Source: Anseranas semipalmata (lineage: Eukaryota > Chordata > Aves > Anseriformes > Anseranatidae). From it: a stretch of 64,000 nucleotides of DNA. Below the pieces are notes generated by a model. That model made no database searches. It saw only the letters and a program-made list of their open reading frames with translations, and had not been told where the DNA came from. The stretch's first letter is position 1. Each line of letters starts with the position of its first letter. Position numbers and translations under genes: made by a program. Positions 26,404-38,400 of this stretch are shown piece after piece. The DNA lies in contig VXAA01006069.1 of the NCBI GenBank assembly GCA_013399115.1, positions 740,781 to 804,780 of the forward strand, read 5' to 3'.

Positions 26404-26640
26404 CACCTTTTATTGCCTATTTAGTCAATAACACCTCATAGACCTTCATTTTTTTTTGAGGTATTCAATACTTCTAATCCTACTGATTTTAGATTAACCT
26501 TGTATAATATATGTTAAAACTTGATTTTTTTCTAAACAAAATATTGTAAAGGCATTTTTAGTGTTGAGTCAACAGCTCTGAGATACTGAAACAATAAATT
26601 TAGCGGCATTTCTTCATTCAGCCTGTAGTCCTATCTTGCT

Positions 26641-26686
26641 GTATCTGATAGTCCAGAAAGGGGGTATCTGATAGTCGAGAAAGGGG
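26641..26686 (+). repeat. 23-bp tandem duplication, two copies
   Basis: Units 26641-26663 and 26664-26686 both read GTATCTGATAGTC then AGAAAGGGG, differing at one position (C versus G, which makes a CpG in the second copy). Near identity implies a fairly recent local duplication. Confidence 0.9.
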
Positions 26687-27731
26687 AGGAGACATTTGAA
26701 CTGGTCTGGGAGTTTCTCTCTCATCTGTCCTTTCTAAAGATGGTTTTCTGGAAGGGGGAAGAACGAGTGCTTAGGCTGTGGGGTTGCAAGTTCCACATTC
26801 CTACTGCTTCAGCCTTTAAGAGATCACTATAAAGATTGCCCTCCCTGTGCTTGGTCTTGTTCCCACACTCATGCTGTTGACACCATCACCTACCTACTCG
26901 CAGACTCACTCTTATCTGCGGCAAAATGCAAATCTTGTTCAAATGATGATAGTGATCTCACACCAAGTAATAGCTATTTTGTTGCAAACCATCAGTCATG
27001 TATCCCCTGTGCCCAGTGTTGTCACCAGGTACAAAGAATAGGCAGGTCAAAGCAGCTCTCTTAAAACTAAGACATTAGGTCAAGCCTGACACTGGAAGCT
27101 GGGGCTCAGTAAATATTGTCTGAAGGTAAGCTGACATTTTCCTATTTGGAAACACTTATTCTGTGTGTGCAACAGGGGAAGTCTGGGGGAGAATGAAGAA
27201 TTTGTCCAAGAAGCAATATTAGCAACAACGTATCCAGCAATTAAAGTGTCTTCCTAACAGTAACTGTCCTAGTAACTACTTAATGTCGTTCCACAACCAG
27301 CAGGATGATGTTCACTGGGCAAATCCTTACTGCCCAGATCTTCTCCCTTGCCTCCTGCAGGGAGTGCTGCTTGCTGCTGGGTGCAGCAGATAGCCAAGTG
27401 CTGGCCACTGGGGGTGTGGGTACGGCGTGCTAATTCCCAGCAGCACTGCCTGCTTTTCATCCCACTCCTGCTACCATGCTTTTGGGTCTTTTAATAATAG
27501 CAGATGTCCTCAGTGGAGTCTGCTGAACTTGGCTGTGATCCTCTAGATGACAGTAAGGACATTCCCCATTCCCCATCAAAAAGCCAGCTCTCCTCATTCC
27601 ACTACAAAGCCCTCAATCCACGCATGCTAGATCTTTCTGAAAAGTCTTCCTGATAGCACGAAGAGGCTCAGTGGAGGGAATAGGTGTTAGACTCATGCAA
27701 CTTGTAGTTGCCAAAATCTAGCTGCAGCCTT

Positions 27732-27749
27732 TTGTTGTTGTTGTTGTTG
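27732..27749 (+). repeat. (TTG)6 trinucleotide microsatellite
   Basis: Six perfect TTG units. It accounts for the asparagine run in the minus-strand frame that crosses it. Confidence 0.9.
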
Positions 27750-28100
27750 TTTCTCCTTACTGTTTGTTTTCCTGTCCAGCCAGTTCTGAGTCTGGGCACT
27801 TTTATGTCTGCTCTCAGTGTTGGTGACAGGGTGGTAGACAGAAAGGATATGCAAATAGGAGTCTTCCTATAGCATCTTCCCAAAGAGTGCTTCTGCCATT
27901 CTGCAAAAATATTTTGTGCAGAGAAAATCTGTGGTTACTTGTTTCTTCATCATCCATGAATTGAAGGTTTTATTCTCCTTCTTTATGTTGAATTTAACTA
28001 ATGATGTGGCTGAATTTCAGTAATCTGTAATGACAAAAGCACCATCTAAAATATTCTTTTAAAATAATCAGATATAAACTTATGCCCTTAAATATAGGGG

Positions 28101-28127
28101 AAAAAAAACAAAAAACAAAAAAAAAAA
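28101..28127 (+). repeat. A-rich run with C interruptions
   Basis: Poly-A broken by two C residues. No retroposed transcript body is recognisable upstream. Confidence 0.85.
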
Positions 28128-31100
28128 TGCTGGTTATTTGCAGATTGGAAACTGTTTCCTGTTTGGTAATGGCTCATTCAATATCAGCTGAACCATTCAG
28201 CTGCAGTGGGTTGTTGTTTTAGTTTATAAGGTTTTTGAAGGAATGCTGTTATCATACAATCTTTTAAAATAATACCAGCAATATTAAATCTTTAGCTAAG
28301 AGAAGAATGCCATGATTATGAGATCCGTTCCCTCCCAAAGACAGACAGCCATATCTATAAATTGGTGTGATCTCATCACTAAGTGATTGTTCAGGTTTGC
28401 CTTGACTCACTAGTCTCGGTACTAAGTGGACTGGTAATTTAGCTTCTCTCTAATTTCTGACTGTCTTGACCTTTACACTTTCTTTTTATGTTGTCAGACT
28501 AACATGGTATTTTATATGCAGTAAATAGTACAGACAATAGTTGTGTGTCTGTATTGAAACAGGGAGACATTAGGGTTTTTTATATAATTTTATTACTTTC
28601 TTCTGCTGTGCATCAAAGTTCCACACAGAGTGCTGGTTTTTACTTAGGATTTTTTTTTATTGAACAGAACTTTTCAACCTTGTGTGATCTCTTTACAATT
28701 CCCTTTAGAATACATAATTGTGCTCGATCAATTTGTTAAAGGCTTTTGAAGTGTTAAAAAAGCTGCATTAAAATTATTTTCTTTCAGGTTTTATGTTAAT
28801 GAACATAGGTGCTATTCAAAGCAAAGTCAGTGTGTCAAGGGAACTTTAACTAAAGTTATTCATACATAAACTAAAAAAGGAAACATCTTTAGTGGAGGAA
28901 AATACATTTAATGAGTAAGTGCAGCACACAATTCCTCCTTTCAAAAATGTCAGTTCATATTGAACCTCCATTCTAGATATCTTACAATTACTTTGTCAAC
29001 AGAAGGTAGAGTAGTGATGGATGATACATTGGTTCTTGAAACCAAACTTTCTGTGAGTTACTTAGACTGAAACTAAGTGCTTTTACATTCCAGTCTTATT
29101 GATGATAGTGGTTTTATATTTATCACCCTGTCATTTCAGTTGACTGTATCAGCCTCTTCAGTGCAGGAATATGGACACTAATGGAGGTGTGTCCTTAGTG
29201 CTCTAAAGGGTCACAGATTCATTCCACTAACACGTTCACAGCCCTGTTATAAGCTCAGAAATTGTTTTGCCATTTTAAACAGTAATCTGCAGCTGTAGGT
29301 GCATGAAGCCTGTGAAAAACAGTTTCTTTCTGGTCTTTTTAGACCATGCTACCTGTTTGACACTGAATATGCTTCTTTCAACTTTCACTAATATAATGTT
29401 ACTGTTTTGCAACCTGCCCTATAATAGTCAGAATTCTACCAGGGCCTTGGGAGTCCAGGATCAGATTGCAACATTTATTTATAAGAAATTCTGTCAAGAA
29501 TCAATAATAGTCTTGGGTCTCAAGTTCCTTCTTTAATAATACTTTGATATGATTTGTCACAAGCTAGCCCACAGTATCCACCAGATTTTATTACTTAGCT
29601 TGCAGCACAGTCTCTCATCTTTGAGTCATGAGATCAGCCATGGGGAGACCTTTAAAAAGCTATATTCTTTACTGTTTGGTTATTACAGAAAGTCTATATT
29701 ACTCAATAATATCTTTTATAAGGTGTGCTGTCACATCTTCACATAGATGTTTAACCTCGATGTAGATATACTGAATGCCTGGAGGCCATTTTAGTGACAT
29801 GGACATTGTTTTTCATGATTGGATGCCAAATGTATCAACAAAAACAACAGAAGTTGGGCCTTATTTTCACAGCTTGGTAGTTCTGACTGAATCTCATACT
29901 AACTGTCGATAGCAACTAAGATTTTATTTAGAGTGTAGAGTGTAACATTTTTATTACTTGAAAGTAGAAGATATTCTGTGAAAGCAATTTAGATTACTTT
30001 CCACTGTAATATCAGTTCCTTAGGTTCTACTGTGTATCTCAATAAACAAGATCCTACTGTGTCACTCGCATATTGTAGTTCTAAATATATAAGATTTAAC
30101 TCAGACCTGAAATTCAGATAGTTACAGTTGGCATTTATTTATACAGGCTGGTTTACAAAATGAATTATATGTATTTGTTGACTTAAGGCACAATATGCTT
30201 GATTCACTGAAATTTTCAGTAAAGTTTGTTATAAAATACTTTGAGTGAAAACAATCTAATCAACCTATAAAATTCAGATCCTCCTCTTCCATTTTTGTGA
30301 TATTAAGAACTGAGGAATCACACAGGAAGACAGGTTCTCTCTATGTATCTTGTGTGTCATCAGAGTCATGCACACAAAAACAAATCATAAATATATATTC
30401 ATAAATCATAATGTTTTTTTCAAATATGTAATTTGAGAAAAATCATATATTAATTATGTCAAATGTATTATCTCTTAAAGTTTTCCTGTTACTGTTAGGA
30501 ACTGGTTATATGTCCTTCTCTGTATTTGAAGGTTCTTTCATTTTGCTATGTAACCATGTTGTTAGCAGAGAAGAAAGCCTTTAATTAGCGTATTGTTGAA
30601 AATTGAGTTATGTTTTTTGATCCAGGCAAGTTTTCTTCGGGATAGGAGCATGCACATTTTTCAACACTAGTCATAGTGAGTATGTTAGTGAGATAGTAGG
30701 TGTGGCGATTTAATTTTAAGAGATTATATCTCTCTTGTTTATCATTTTTTAATGCCTGTCCCAGTAAGACTTGTCAAGCAGGTAGGTCTTTGTGAAAGCC
30801 AATCCTCATATATAATAAGGTTACATGGCCTGTTTCAGCTCAGAGCTAAGAATACAAAACTATTAATAGATCCATGGAGGATTGTAATACACATATTGCA
30901 AAATAAAAATAATTCTAAATTATTTATTAAGAACTAATAGTAAATTTTGAATTTTGTAGAGGTCATCTTGAATTGACTCTAGAAGTTTCCAGTGCCTTAT
31001 TTTGGAAATGTGATGTTTTCACAGAGTACAGTAATTATGAGACTAAAAATACATGTTGGTTAGACAAAAAAATTACCTATGAAAAGCTACTAGAATTCTT

Positions 31101-31496
31101 TCCTTAATGAGAATTTAATTGATAACTGGGGATATTTCCTTCAAAAGACTTTGCAAGTTATCCTAAAAGAAAGAGTTTGGTACTAGATGCACTAGATCTA
31201 AAATGTTGTAATTCCGTAAGGTCTAAAACGCTGTTTTAATTTTGCAAGTTGTTTCAATTTCTGGCAATAGCCTTAGAAAGCAAGTCCTCAGGAAATACAG
31301 CAATGTCTAATATTCAGTTATAGTGTTCATTTTCAGGCATCCTAGTCAATTAATTTTGAAACATATTTAAAAGATCGTTGTCTAATTATGTCTCTGATGT
31401 TTGATTTATGTTGAATGAATGAACTAGAAAGATGAAAAATATCTGTAATGGATATTTTGGAAAAATTAATGTATCTGGTACCACCAGCCTGTTCAT

Positions 31497-31514
31497 ACAC
31501 ACACACACACACAC
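31497..31514 (+). repeat. (AC)9 dinucleotide microsatellite
   Basis: Nine AC units followed by a purine/pyrimidine-alternating ATGCATAC tail. Confidence 0.9.
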
Positions 31515-32818
31515 ATGCATACAGACACATATGTACATTCATACATAAGCATATATAATAAAAAAATGGTGCAGCTATTTTCTTTACCATTTTTACCATA
31601 TGTAATATAGTCCAGCTTTCGAATACCTGAATGATCTACCTGCAGGTAGCATTGACTTGAGTAAAAAAAGATAAAAACTAGCCATTGAAAAAGAAGCCTA
31701 GAGTAACCTATTGTAGGAAAGAAATGTCATAAATTAGATCTGGTCTTCAACACTTCCTCTGTAAAATAAATGAGAAAAAGAATCAGGAAAGCTGTGGAGC
31801 TTATCAGAGAGAAAAAAAAAATAGAGGTAGGCATTTCAACATTCAAGTTACAAACACAGATGTAGTGGTAACCTGGCTTCCTGCCTAAATTTCATAAACT
31901 AACCTGTGCTCTATATTTATGAGAAACAGAGAACATGCTAACCCTAGAGCTGTCTTGTCTAGCTCGACCTCAAGAGCACAGGCTGCATCTGTCTCATCAG
32001 AGCAATTCATTCAGCCCATGGCCTGCTCTTTTCCTCAGAGCTGTTGCCCTCCCTGAGGAACGAAAGGAAATATGCCCATCACATGACCAAAATGCAGATG
32101 TTGCCTATCATACGAGCAGATTTATATCTGCCACATCCCTGCTCAGCATACATTTGTTTTTTTTCAATAGCCTCCTTTGTACACATGTTGGGAGAAAGGC
32201 CATTTAGCTGGCCTTCAGTGCCTGCAGAAAAGGATGTGTTATTAGATGCATCAAGAAAGCTTCCCTTCCCAACAGAGAAAGATTGTTCTTTTCTAACATG
32301 GCTATTACTTCTGCACTGCATTAACTATCCCTCTAACAAGACTATGACAAATGCTTATTTCTTTGCACATATTTAGATAGTGCATTAGTAAGCGAGAAGG
32401 AATACACCGAAGAATACAGCAGTTTTACCATTTTGATAGTATGAATGCATAGTGGATATGTGCCTGTTTTTTAAAACTAGTAGCAGAGTCAATCTTTTCA
32501 AGATCCTTCATTGTTACTGGTTCTGGAGACTCTTATCAAGGTACTCACTCAAATGGACAAACCTGATCAAACTAACTCAGATTCGGTATGTCTTTTTTTC
32601 CTTCAGTCTGGTGATTTAGCAGTCAATCCCGACAAGCCATTGGCTATTGCCAGTCAGTTAACCTTGACATAATAATAGGTCCTGTAAAACCCCTCAAAAT
32701 TCAAAGCAAAACAACTTGAATAGGTACTAATTGTGTGAGGTTGATGATTCTGTGAAATTAATTGTTTACAAGCATCATTAGTTTTATTGTTTGCAGGCCA
32801 ACTGTGGCAGAAGTCTAT

Positions 32819-33136
32819 TTAGCGTGTGATAGGAAAGCAAAGGAAAGTGTTAACTTGGGTTTTGATCTTATCAGCTTCAATCACTTCCATAAATCTGTGT
32901 TCTAGAAATGCATCTAAGTTTGTCCTAACTTTCCTGGGAAGCCCATATTTCCCTCTAGTCCCATCAAAGTTCACTTTATTAACCCAGGAGTTATAGGTTT
33001 CAGCAGAAATAAATTCTTTTAGCGGCAACAAAATGTACTTGTCGGGCTTTCCACCAGATTCTCTGAAAATCTCATTCTTTTGTGTAGGAGCCACATTTTG
33101 TATGCTTACTCTGGCAGCTGCTCTTCTGTAGTACAT
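32819..33136 (-). other. Unidentified minus-strand open frame (105 codons), possible coding relic
   Basis: The frame opens with an ATG and closes with TAA. The middle part (roughly residues 25-93) has a mixed, charged composition with few low-complexity stretches and reads more like real protein than most frames in the window. A plausible but weak acceptor (GAGATTTTCAG) precedes that part; no good donor follows. I do not recognise the family and see no catalytic motif, signal peptide or membrane segment. Its length is close to what chance produces in 64 kb, so coding status is doubtful. Confidence 0.15.
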
Positions 33137-34300
33137 TTGCCATCTCCTGCACCCACATCCAGACCTGTAATACTCATGTATTCGTCAAGTTATGTTTGTA
33201 TTCACTTCACCTCACTTGGGCATATAATTCACAGAGCCCAGAAGAAATGGTTGCCGTTTTTTTGAACAGAACTAGGACAAAACAAGAGAGCAGAGAAAAC
33301 GGCAGATTTTGTACTCCTGAGTATTTGCAAGAACTCTGAACAGAGAAGGAGAAAACAAAACAAGATTTACCATTGAAAAAAAATCCTAAATCCAGGCATA
33401 CACATCCTTGACTTTCAGTTGAGCAGAATAAACAGTCATAGTTTAGATAATGGCTTGCTTGCAGTTCTGTTTCAGTTCTGTTCTGTTATGTTTAGTGGAG
33501 GTATTCAAGTTTGAGTTCTCTTGCTTAGAAGCAGATGAATACCTTTGAAAGGGTGATCCTCCTGAGCAATCTTTTGATTTGTTTCTTCAGCAAATTTACC
33601 TGAATTTACCAGATCTGTTAAGTGCTCTTTTTGATGTTTTTGAGGAATCTGTATGTTGCCTATGTTAAGTTTATGAATGTTGTATATATATCTCTGTAGT
33701 TGTTACACAGATTCTAAAGGGCCACTTCAAAGTTAAATCAGCTGTCTGGCCTTAGATCTGAAGAACAGCATCAGTTAACATATTTTGACACTCAGTAATA
33801 GGCAATGGCTCATAGTTTTTGAATATTTACTCTCTCTAATCTGGACCTGGGAGTTGAAAGGAGTTAGAGGATAATCCTCTGTTGACCATCTGCTCCCCGG
33901 TAGAACAAAGGGAGGTAGAGAAAAGACACTGAAACAAGGAAACCTAATTTGAGCTCTTTAGTCTCCTGAAAATAAGCATAGGTATGTCTTTAGTCTTCTG
34001 TTTTTTCTAGCCCTTTTTCTTCTGCTGTGATATTCCTGTAGATAATTCTATTTCTCTCCCTGAACATCCTGACATCTTGGTGGTTATAGAAGGACAGGAT
34101 TGGCAATCTACATTGCACTGTGCTATAGAAAGCAATACAGCTACACCAGCATGGAGCTGTATACTGACAGGGCTGGATTCCCTCCAGAATGTAACAGAGC
34201 TCATTTAAATTTAGCTCCAGGATCTATATATTACTTTACACTGTTCTGTGACAGAAGATAAACCTAGCCCACCATGCTGGTATTAACATGGTTGATAATC

Positions 34301-34396
34301 AGGCATTTCTGTAACATTAGCAGCTCAGTCTAAAAGTTCCATTCTAGGAACTAGAAGGTTTGTGACTTACAGTTGGAAAGAGGAGAGGCTGGGAAG
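34301..34396 (+). repeat. Local repeat pair, copy A, with GAS-like core
   Basis: This copy is related to 35466-35575 on the same strand. Both start at AGGCATTTCTGTA, continue through TCAGCTCA/AGCTCAGTC-type sequence and a core AGTTCC-ATTCTAGGAAC-TAGAAGG that is identical in both, and end in GGAAAGAGGA. The core holds TTCTAGGAA (34342-34350), a perfect TTCNNNGAA STAT (GAS) consensus. Outside the core the copies have diverged and differ by an insertion of about 14 bases, so the duplication is old. I cannot assign it to a known repeat family. Confidence 0.75.
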
Positions 34397-35465
34397 AAAT
34401 CAAAAGGAGAGCTTCATCTCCGAGCTACAGCTGTGAATGCATGGGAAGTGAATTCAATGCACCGAGTTTGATCTGAAATGAAGATTATCCTTGTGCTTAC
34501 TGGGACTCTGTTGTATCATGATTTTGCATTAGATTGTTCGACGTGCAGAGAAATGTGGCAATTGTTAACGTCTTTTGAAAGGAAGTCACTGCATTAAGAT
34601 GCTAGGAGCACAGCACTGGAATGTGCACTTCCAGTAACTCATTCATTAGCACTGAACACCCAGAGAAGGAACATGCTCACTGCATGCTGACAAACTCGGA
34701 CCATTTGGCAGGTTCGGAGGCTTTTGGTCGGTTGGCACTGGGACATAGGCTGAGCTTTTAACCTTGCCCACAACATTAATAATATTTAAATTGAAAGAAT
34801 ACGTACTCCAAGCAGGGCATGTTCCCAAGTTTGTGCCATGATCTAAGCCATGCTGTACTTCAGGACTCTGAGCTCTGGAGTGCTTATTAATTTTTCCCTG
34901 TAATTCTTAATAAAATTGTATTGCTACATGCAAGCAACAAGGGCCTCTTTGATAATTTACTGTCTGCAAGTTCAAATCCATGTTAGTGAAAGGAACTGTC
35001 TGCCTTATATTTCAAAAGTAATGAATTCAAATTCTGTTGGGATTGTAATTTTATTAGAAATTCTGCGTATCTTCTCTTGTTATTATTTCTGGGTCAAATG
35101 GATCATTATATTGATTGATCAACACTTAATTTGTTATTATCCATAAGTGCTCAGCAAATAATAAAAACACCCTGTCACTTTGTTAAAGAGTGAACAAAAG
35201 AGACAGTATTAGGTTACTTTTTTAATTAATTTTTTTGCATACATGTTGATCAAGCTTATATATCTCTGAGGGTTTGGCTGGCCACTCAAACATCTGGCAG
35301 GAAAAGCTGAGCAGTGAAATAATTCATTTATATATAGTAAAGCCTGCATTTTTACCACTGTTCACTGTAAAAATAAACAAAATGCAGGGCAGTAGGGTTC
35401 ATGATAATGCTGTAAATTAATGATCTTTAGCACAGCAACAAACTTTTGATATTGCCATACCAACC

Positions 35466-35575
35466 AGGCATTTCTGTAGCATAATCAGCTCAATCTGAAA
35501 ATCAAAAATCATGCAGTTCCATTCTAGGAACTAGAAGGTCTGTGCTGTCTCGCTGGAAAGAGGAAAGACTAGGAA
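35466..35575 (+). repeat. Local repeat pair, copy B, with GAS-like core
   Basis: Second copy of the unit at 34301-34396, about 1.17 kb downstream in the same orientation. It carries about 14 extra bases before the core. The GAS-like TTCTAGGAA is at 35522-35530, and the surrounding core, including its dyad TTCTAG-GAA-CTAGAA, is unchanged. Confidence 0.75.
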
Positions 35576-36128
35576 TTTAGTTCTATTTATATTTATTGAT
35601 TTATGGTACTTTCTGTTTTATAGTTATGACTGTTTCTCCTGGATTTGTTAAGCATATTTTATCACAACTTCCACTAGCTGACATCCCATACAATGTAGAA
35701 GAGAGAGAAGTACCAAAATGCAACTTCCAGTACATGTAACTTAAGTGTATGTATATATTATACCATTAATTACAAGTCTTGAGGGAAGGACACTGGACCT
35801 CATTTTCAAACTTTCTTAGTCCATACAAATCAAACTGAAGCTAATAAAAGGTGAAGTATTTAGTGTTTCTGAAAATTGAGAGTTTTTTTCCAGTTTGGGT
35901 AACCAGCATCTACCTTTAAGAAAACCTGTAAATTAATCCTTCTGTATCTCAGCTTGCCTGTCTACTGTATAGAGCAGGAATACTCTCGCCATGTTACAAA
36001 GCAGAACTGACAAGAAGAAGGTATTCCTTTTCCTGTCACAGTCACCTTACATGGACCAGTTAGATGCATTATAGATTAAAATTATTATTTTATATATTTT
36101 ATTGGTAATGCAGTAAGTGTTAGGCATA

Positions 36129-36554
36129 TCAACTGTACTTTTTTCTACTGAGAAGGTCTACAAGTAAGCTCAAATTATAGCACAGCGAGTTGTTCATGCA
36201 CGTCACCAATCCATTTAATGTTTTTTGCACATTGTATCCCAATTTCCTATGCCTCTGCACGAAACAACTCAGTGTTCCTCTCTGACTGTATTCCATGATG
36301 TGCTTGCACATGGGACTTATAATTACTTCATATGTCTCATAAATCCCTCCACAGTATCCTTGACTAATTACAAGCGGGCATGCTAATGTATTGTGGTTGG
36401 CGCTGAACCCACAGACTGGCCAGCTGAGAGGCCAATAGTCAACAGAACTGTTAAATTCACAGTTGAAACCTTTCTTCCATGGAAGCACTAATTTGGCTCT
36501 TTCTTTACTACCCAGGTGCCAGTTTTCATGAAACTTACAGCAAACTTTATATCC
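36129..36554 (-). other. Unidentified Cys-containing minus-strand open frame (about 141 codons, no ATG)
   Basis: This frame is open between two stops for about 141 codons. It contains no ATG until roughly its middle; the codon at 36488 is GTG. If real it would be part of a spliced exon, not a whole gene. It encodes about ten cysteines, including a Cys-Cys pair near the N-terminal end, and several aromatic residues, without membrane segments or a domain I recognise. The acceptor-side sequence is poor in pyrimidines. A long open frame without family, start or good splice signals is most economically chance. Confidence 0.15.
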
Positions 36555-36676
36555 TTACAGTTTTGACAATTTTGCCCCCTCCGTGAAGAAGGGGAACTGG
36601 CAGATGGACAAAACAGCAAACACTGCAATGTTATATACTTCATCCTTCGAAAAATGGGCTATAATGATACATAAAA

Positions 36677-36765
36677 CTTCACTCAAAAGTTATGAAATAT
36701 CAAACAACACTTACAACAGCACTCACAAAGTTGTGACAAACAGCACTCACAGAGTTATGAAATAT
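36677..36765 (+). repeat. Degenerate tandem repeat, 24-bp period
   Basis: Two good copies begin with CAGCACTCAC at 36717 and 36741, exactly 24 bp apart. A more diverged related unit lies at 36677-36700, and GTTATGAAATAT follows the first and last copies. This internal repetition causes the repeated Asn-Ser-Thr-His motif in the plus frame at 36583-36900, which I regard as non-coding. Confidence 0.7.
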
Positions 36766-36899
36766 CTTATAAATATGAAATGTCTTACAAATATTAAAGG
36801 TGAAACTCTGATTTATGCCTATAATCTCTTCAAGCACTATTGTTTATCTAATGGATTCAGTTACCGAAAGTTACTGCATATGCTACAGAAAGCATTATA

Positions 36900-38150
36900 A
36901 TTTGGGATTCACCCATGCCATTATATCAAAGCTAAAATTATTCCTTGAGACTTTGGAACCTTCCATGTTGGTAGATACTACGTGCTTTTAACTAAAAGCT
37001 GCTTTCACTTTACATCAACAGAAGTGGAACAATTAATGCTTCAAAATACAAGAGAGGCTTTTGTTCTTGTTTAAATTTTTGTACCTTAGCTTGAAAGGTA
37101 TCTTGAGCTCCTTTGAAGTTTTCCTTTAATATACTGCACCCAAACCACTTCTTTATAAGAGCCTCATTTAACTTTTACATTTTAAAGATCTTTCAATGCG
37201 AGCCCAAATGTAACAAAAGAAAGTGATAATTGTTGAAACAGGCAGAGTTGATGAATAGTGTAGACACTGAATCTTATGGAAGCCACATCCTGGAAGCATC
37301 TTGTGCAACTCTGGCCCTGACATATAGCTGGCAGGTAGGTCATGTTGCACAGAATTTGATTTAGGCTCTAGGCTAATGTTTTCTTGAATTATTCATCGAG
37401 TTCAATAATTCACAGAGACCCCAGTTCCATGTGGCCCCTTACAGAGAGCCCCATTTGCCTTCAGTGGCATTCCCTCAGAGGTCTGCTTGTGCAATTCACA
37501 GACTCAGGCTTAACTGCCAACTCCCTGTGAAGTCACTGGTTTGACTTCTATAGACTGCAGTAGGCATTGGATCAGATTGTGTATTCTTTGATAAAGGATT
37601 GACTTTTCTGTTCTCTGGGTTTGAAAAAAGCTAACACGTAGCTGATAATAACAAGAACAGCAACTGAAATTCTGATTTCAGTGAAGCCATTTTGGACTGC
37701 AGGCAGGAGGTCAAGACAATCAACACTGAGGACTGTAGGATTGTTTGTTAATCCCAATAGTGCCTTGGCACTCCCAGTGTCTGTGTATGGTGGTATCCCT
37801 ACCCAGCAGGCAGGTGGAGCATTCAGTAGTGTCTGCAGAAGTTGTGAATATTTTCATGCCTTTATTTAATTCCCTGAATTCCTTGTGAGTAATTCCTGAT
37901 AGTCAGTGTAGAGTGTACTTCATTTACCACATTAGAAGTTTGCCATTTCAGATTTCTACTGACCTGCTTGGCTTTGAGGCTCTGATGCTGTCATCAGACT
38001 CCATCACAAGTGAGCAAATGTTGATGTCATACTGTGGTTTATGAGCCACAAGCTCATCGTGCCTTTATTTCTGCTTATTTTTGTGCTTCTGCCAATGTTG
38101 TGGGAAGTCACACACCATTTCAGACCTTTGCAAGTCTCATTTTTATACAC
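36900..38150. other. Non-coding stretch, nothing distinctive seen
   Basis: Mixed-composition sequence with no long frame, simple repeat or recognised element. It ends at a T12 run (38151-38162). Confidence 0.6.
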
Positions 38151-38169
38151 TTTTTTTTTTTTCTTTCTG

Positions 38170-38400
38170 AACTGGGGCAGATGTCCATTTCTATAATAAT
38201 TTAATTAACACTTTAGAATAATGGTGCATTAATTAATGCCAGATTACAATGGAAATGCTAAAGAATTAACACTTTATATCAACACTTATGCAAAATGAGT
38301 TCCTCCTGGATAATATTTCTTACAGACAATACAAAAAGAGATAATACTAATTAGGCCATCAATTTAAATTTACCATAATTTCAATCCATGTCACTTATCT
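38170..38400. promoter_or_regulatory. Candidate homeodomain-rich regulatory block with 14-bp palindrome
   Basis: An AT-rich but non-repetitive block with TTTAATTAAC, GCATTAATTAATGC (perfect palindrome, 38226-38239), TACTAATTAGG and several ATTAAC words. Clustered TAATTA cores and an intact palindromic pair of homeodomain half-sites fit a paired-class homeodomain dimer region or a developmental enhancer. No alignment is available, so function is inferred from word content alone. Confidence 0.3.

Larger units (their letters stand above)
21923..32800. other. Non-coding stretch with microsatellites, no gene seen
   Basis: No frame has persuasive coding support. Simple repeats are (TTA)n at 22405-22420, (TTTTA)9 at 23999-24043, (TTTTG)n at 24295-24327, (TTTG)n at 26384-26403, (TTG)6 at 27732-27749, an A-rich run at 28101-28127 and (AC)9 at 31497-31514. 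A 23-bp two-copy tandem repeat is at 26641-26686. A GC-richer segment at about 27285-27475 contains a short minus-strand frame without recognisable similarity. Repeat-free intervals such as 22560-22750 and 32100-32360 could be constrained regulatory DNA, but that cannot be judged without alignments. Confidence 0.6.
33140..36120. other. Non-coding stretch carrying a duplicated 100-bp unit
   Basis: There is no gene-like frame. The notable content is the pair of related sequences at 34301-34396 and 35466-35575, annotated separately. Otherwise the sequence is AT-rich and free of long simple repeats. Confidence 0.6.

Noticed and set aside
36677..36765. Tandem repeats considered as a CRISPR array
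   Set aside because: There are only two or three degenerate units with no unique spacers, and the sequence is vertebrate nuclear DNA.
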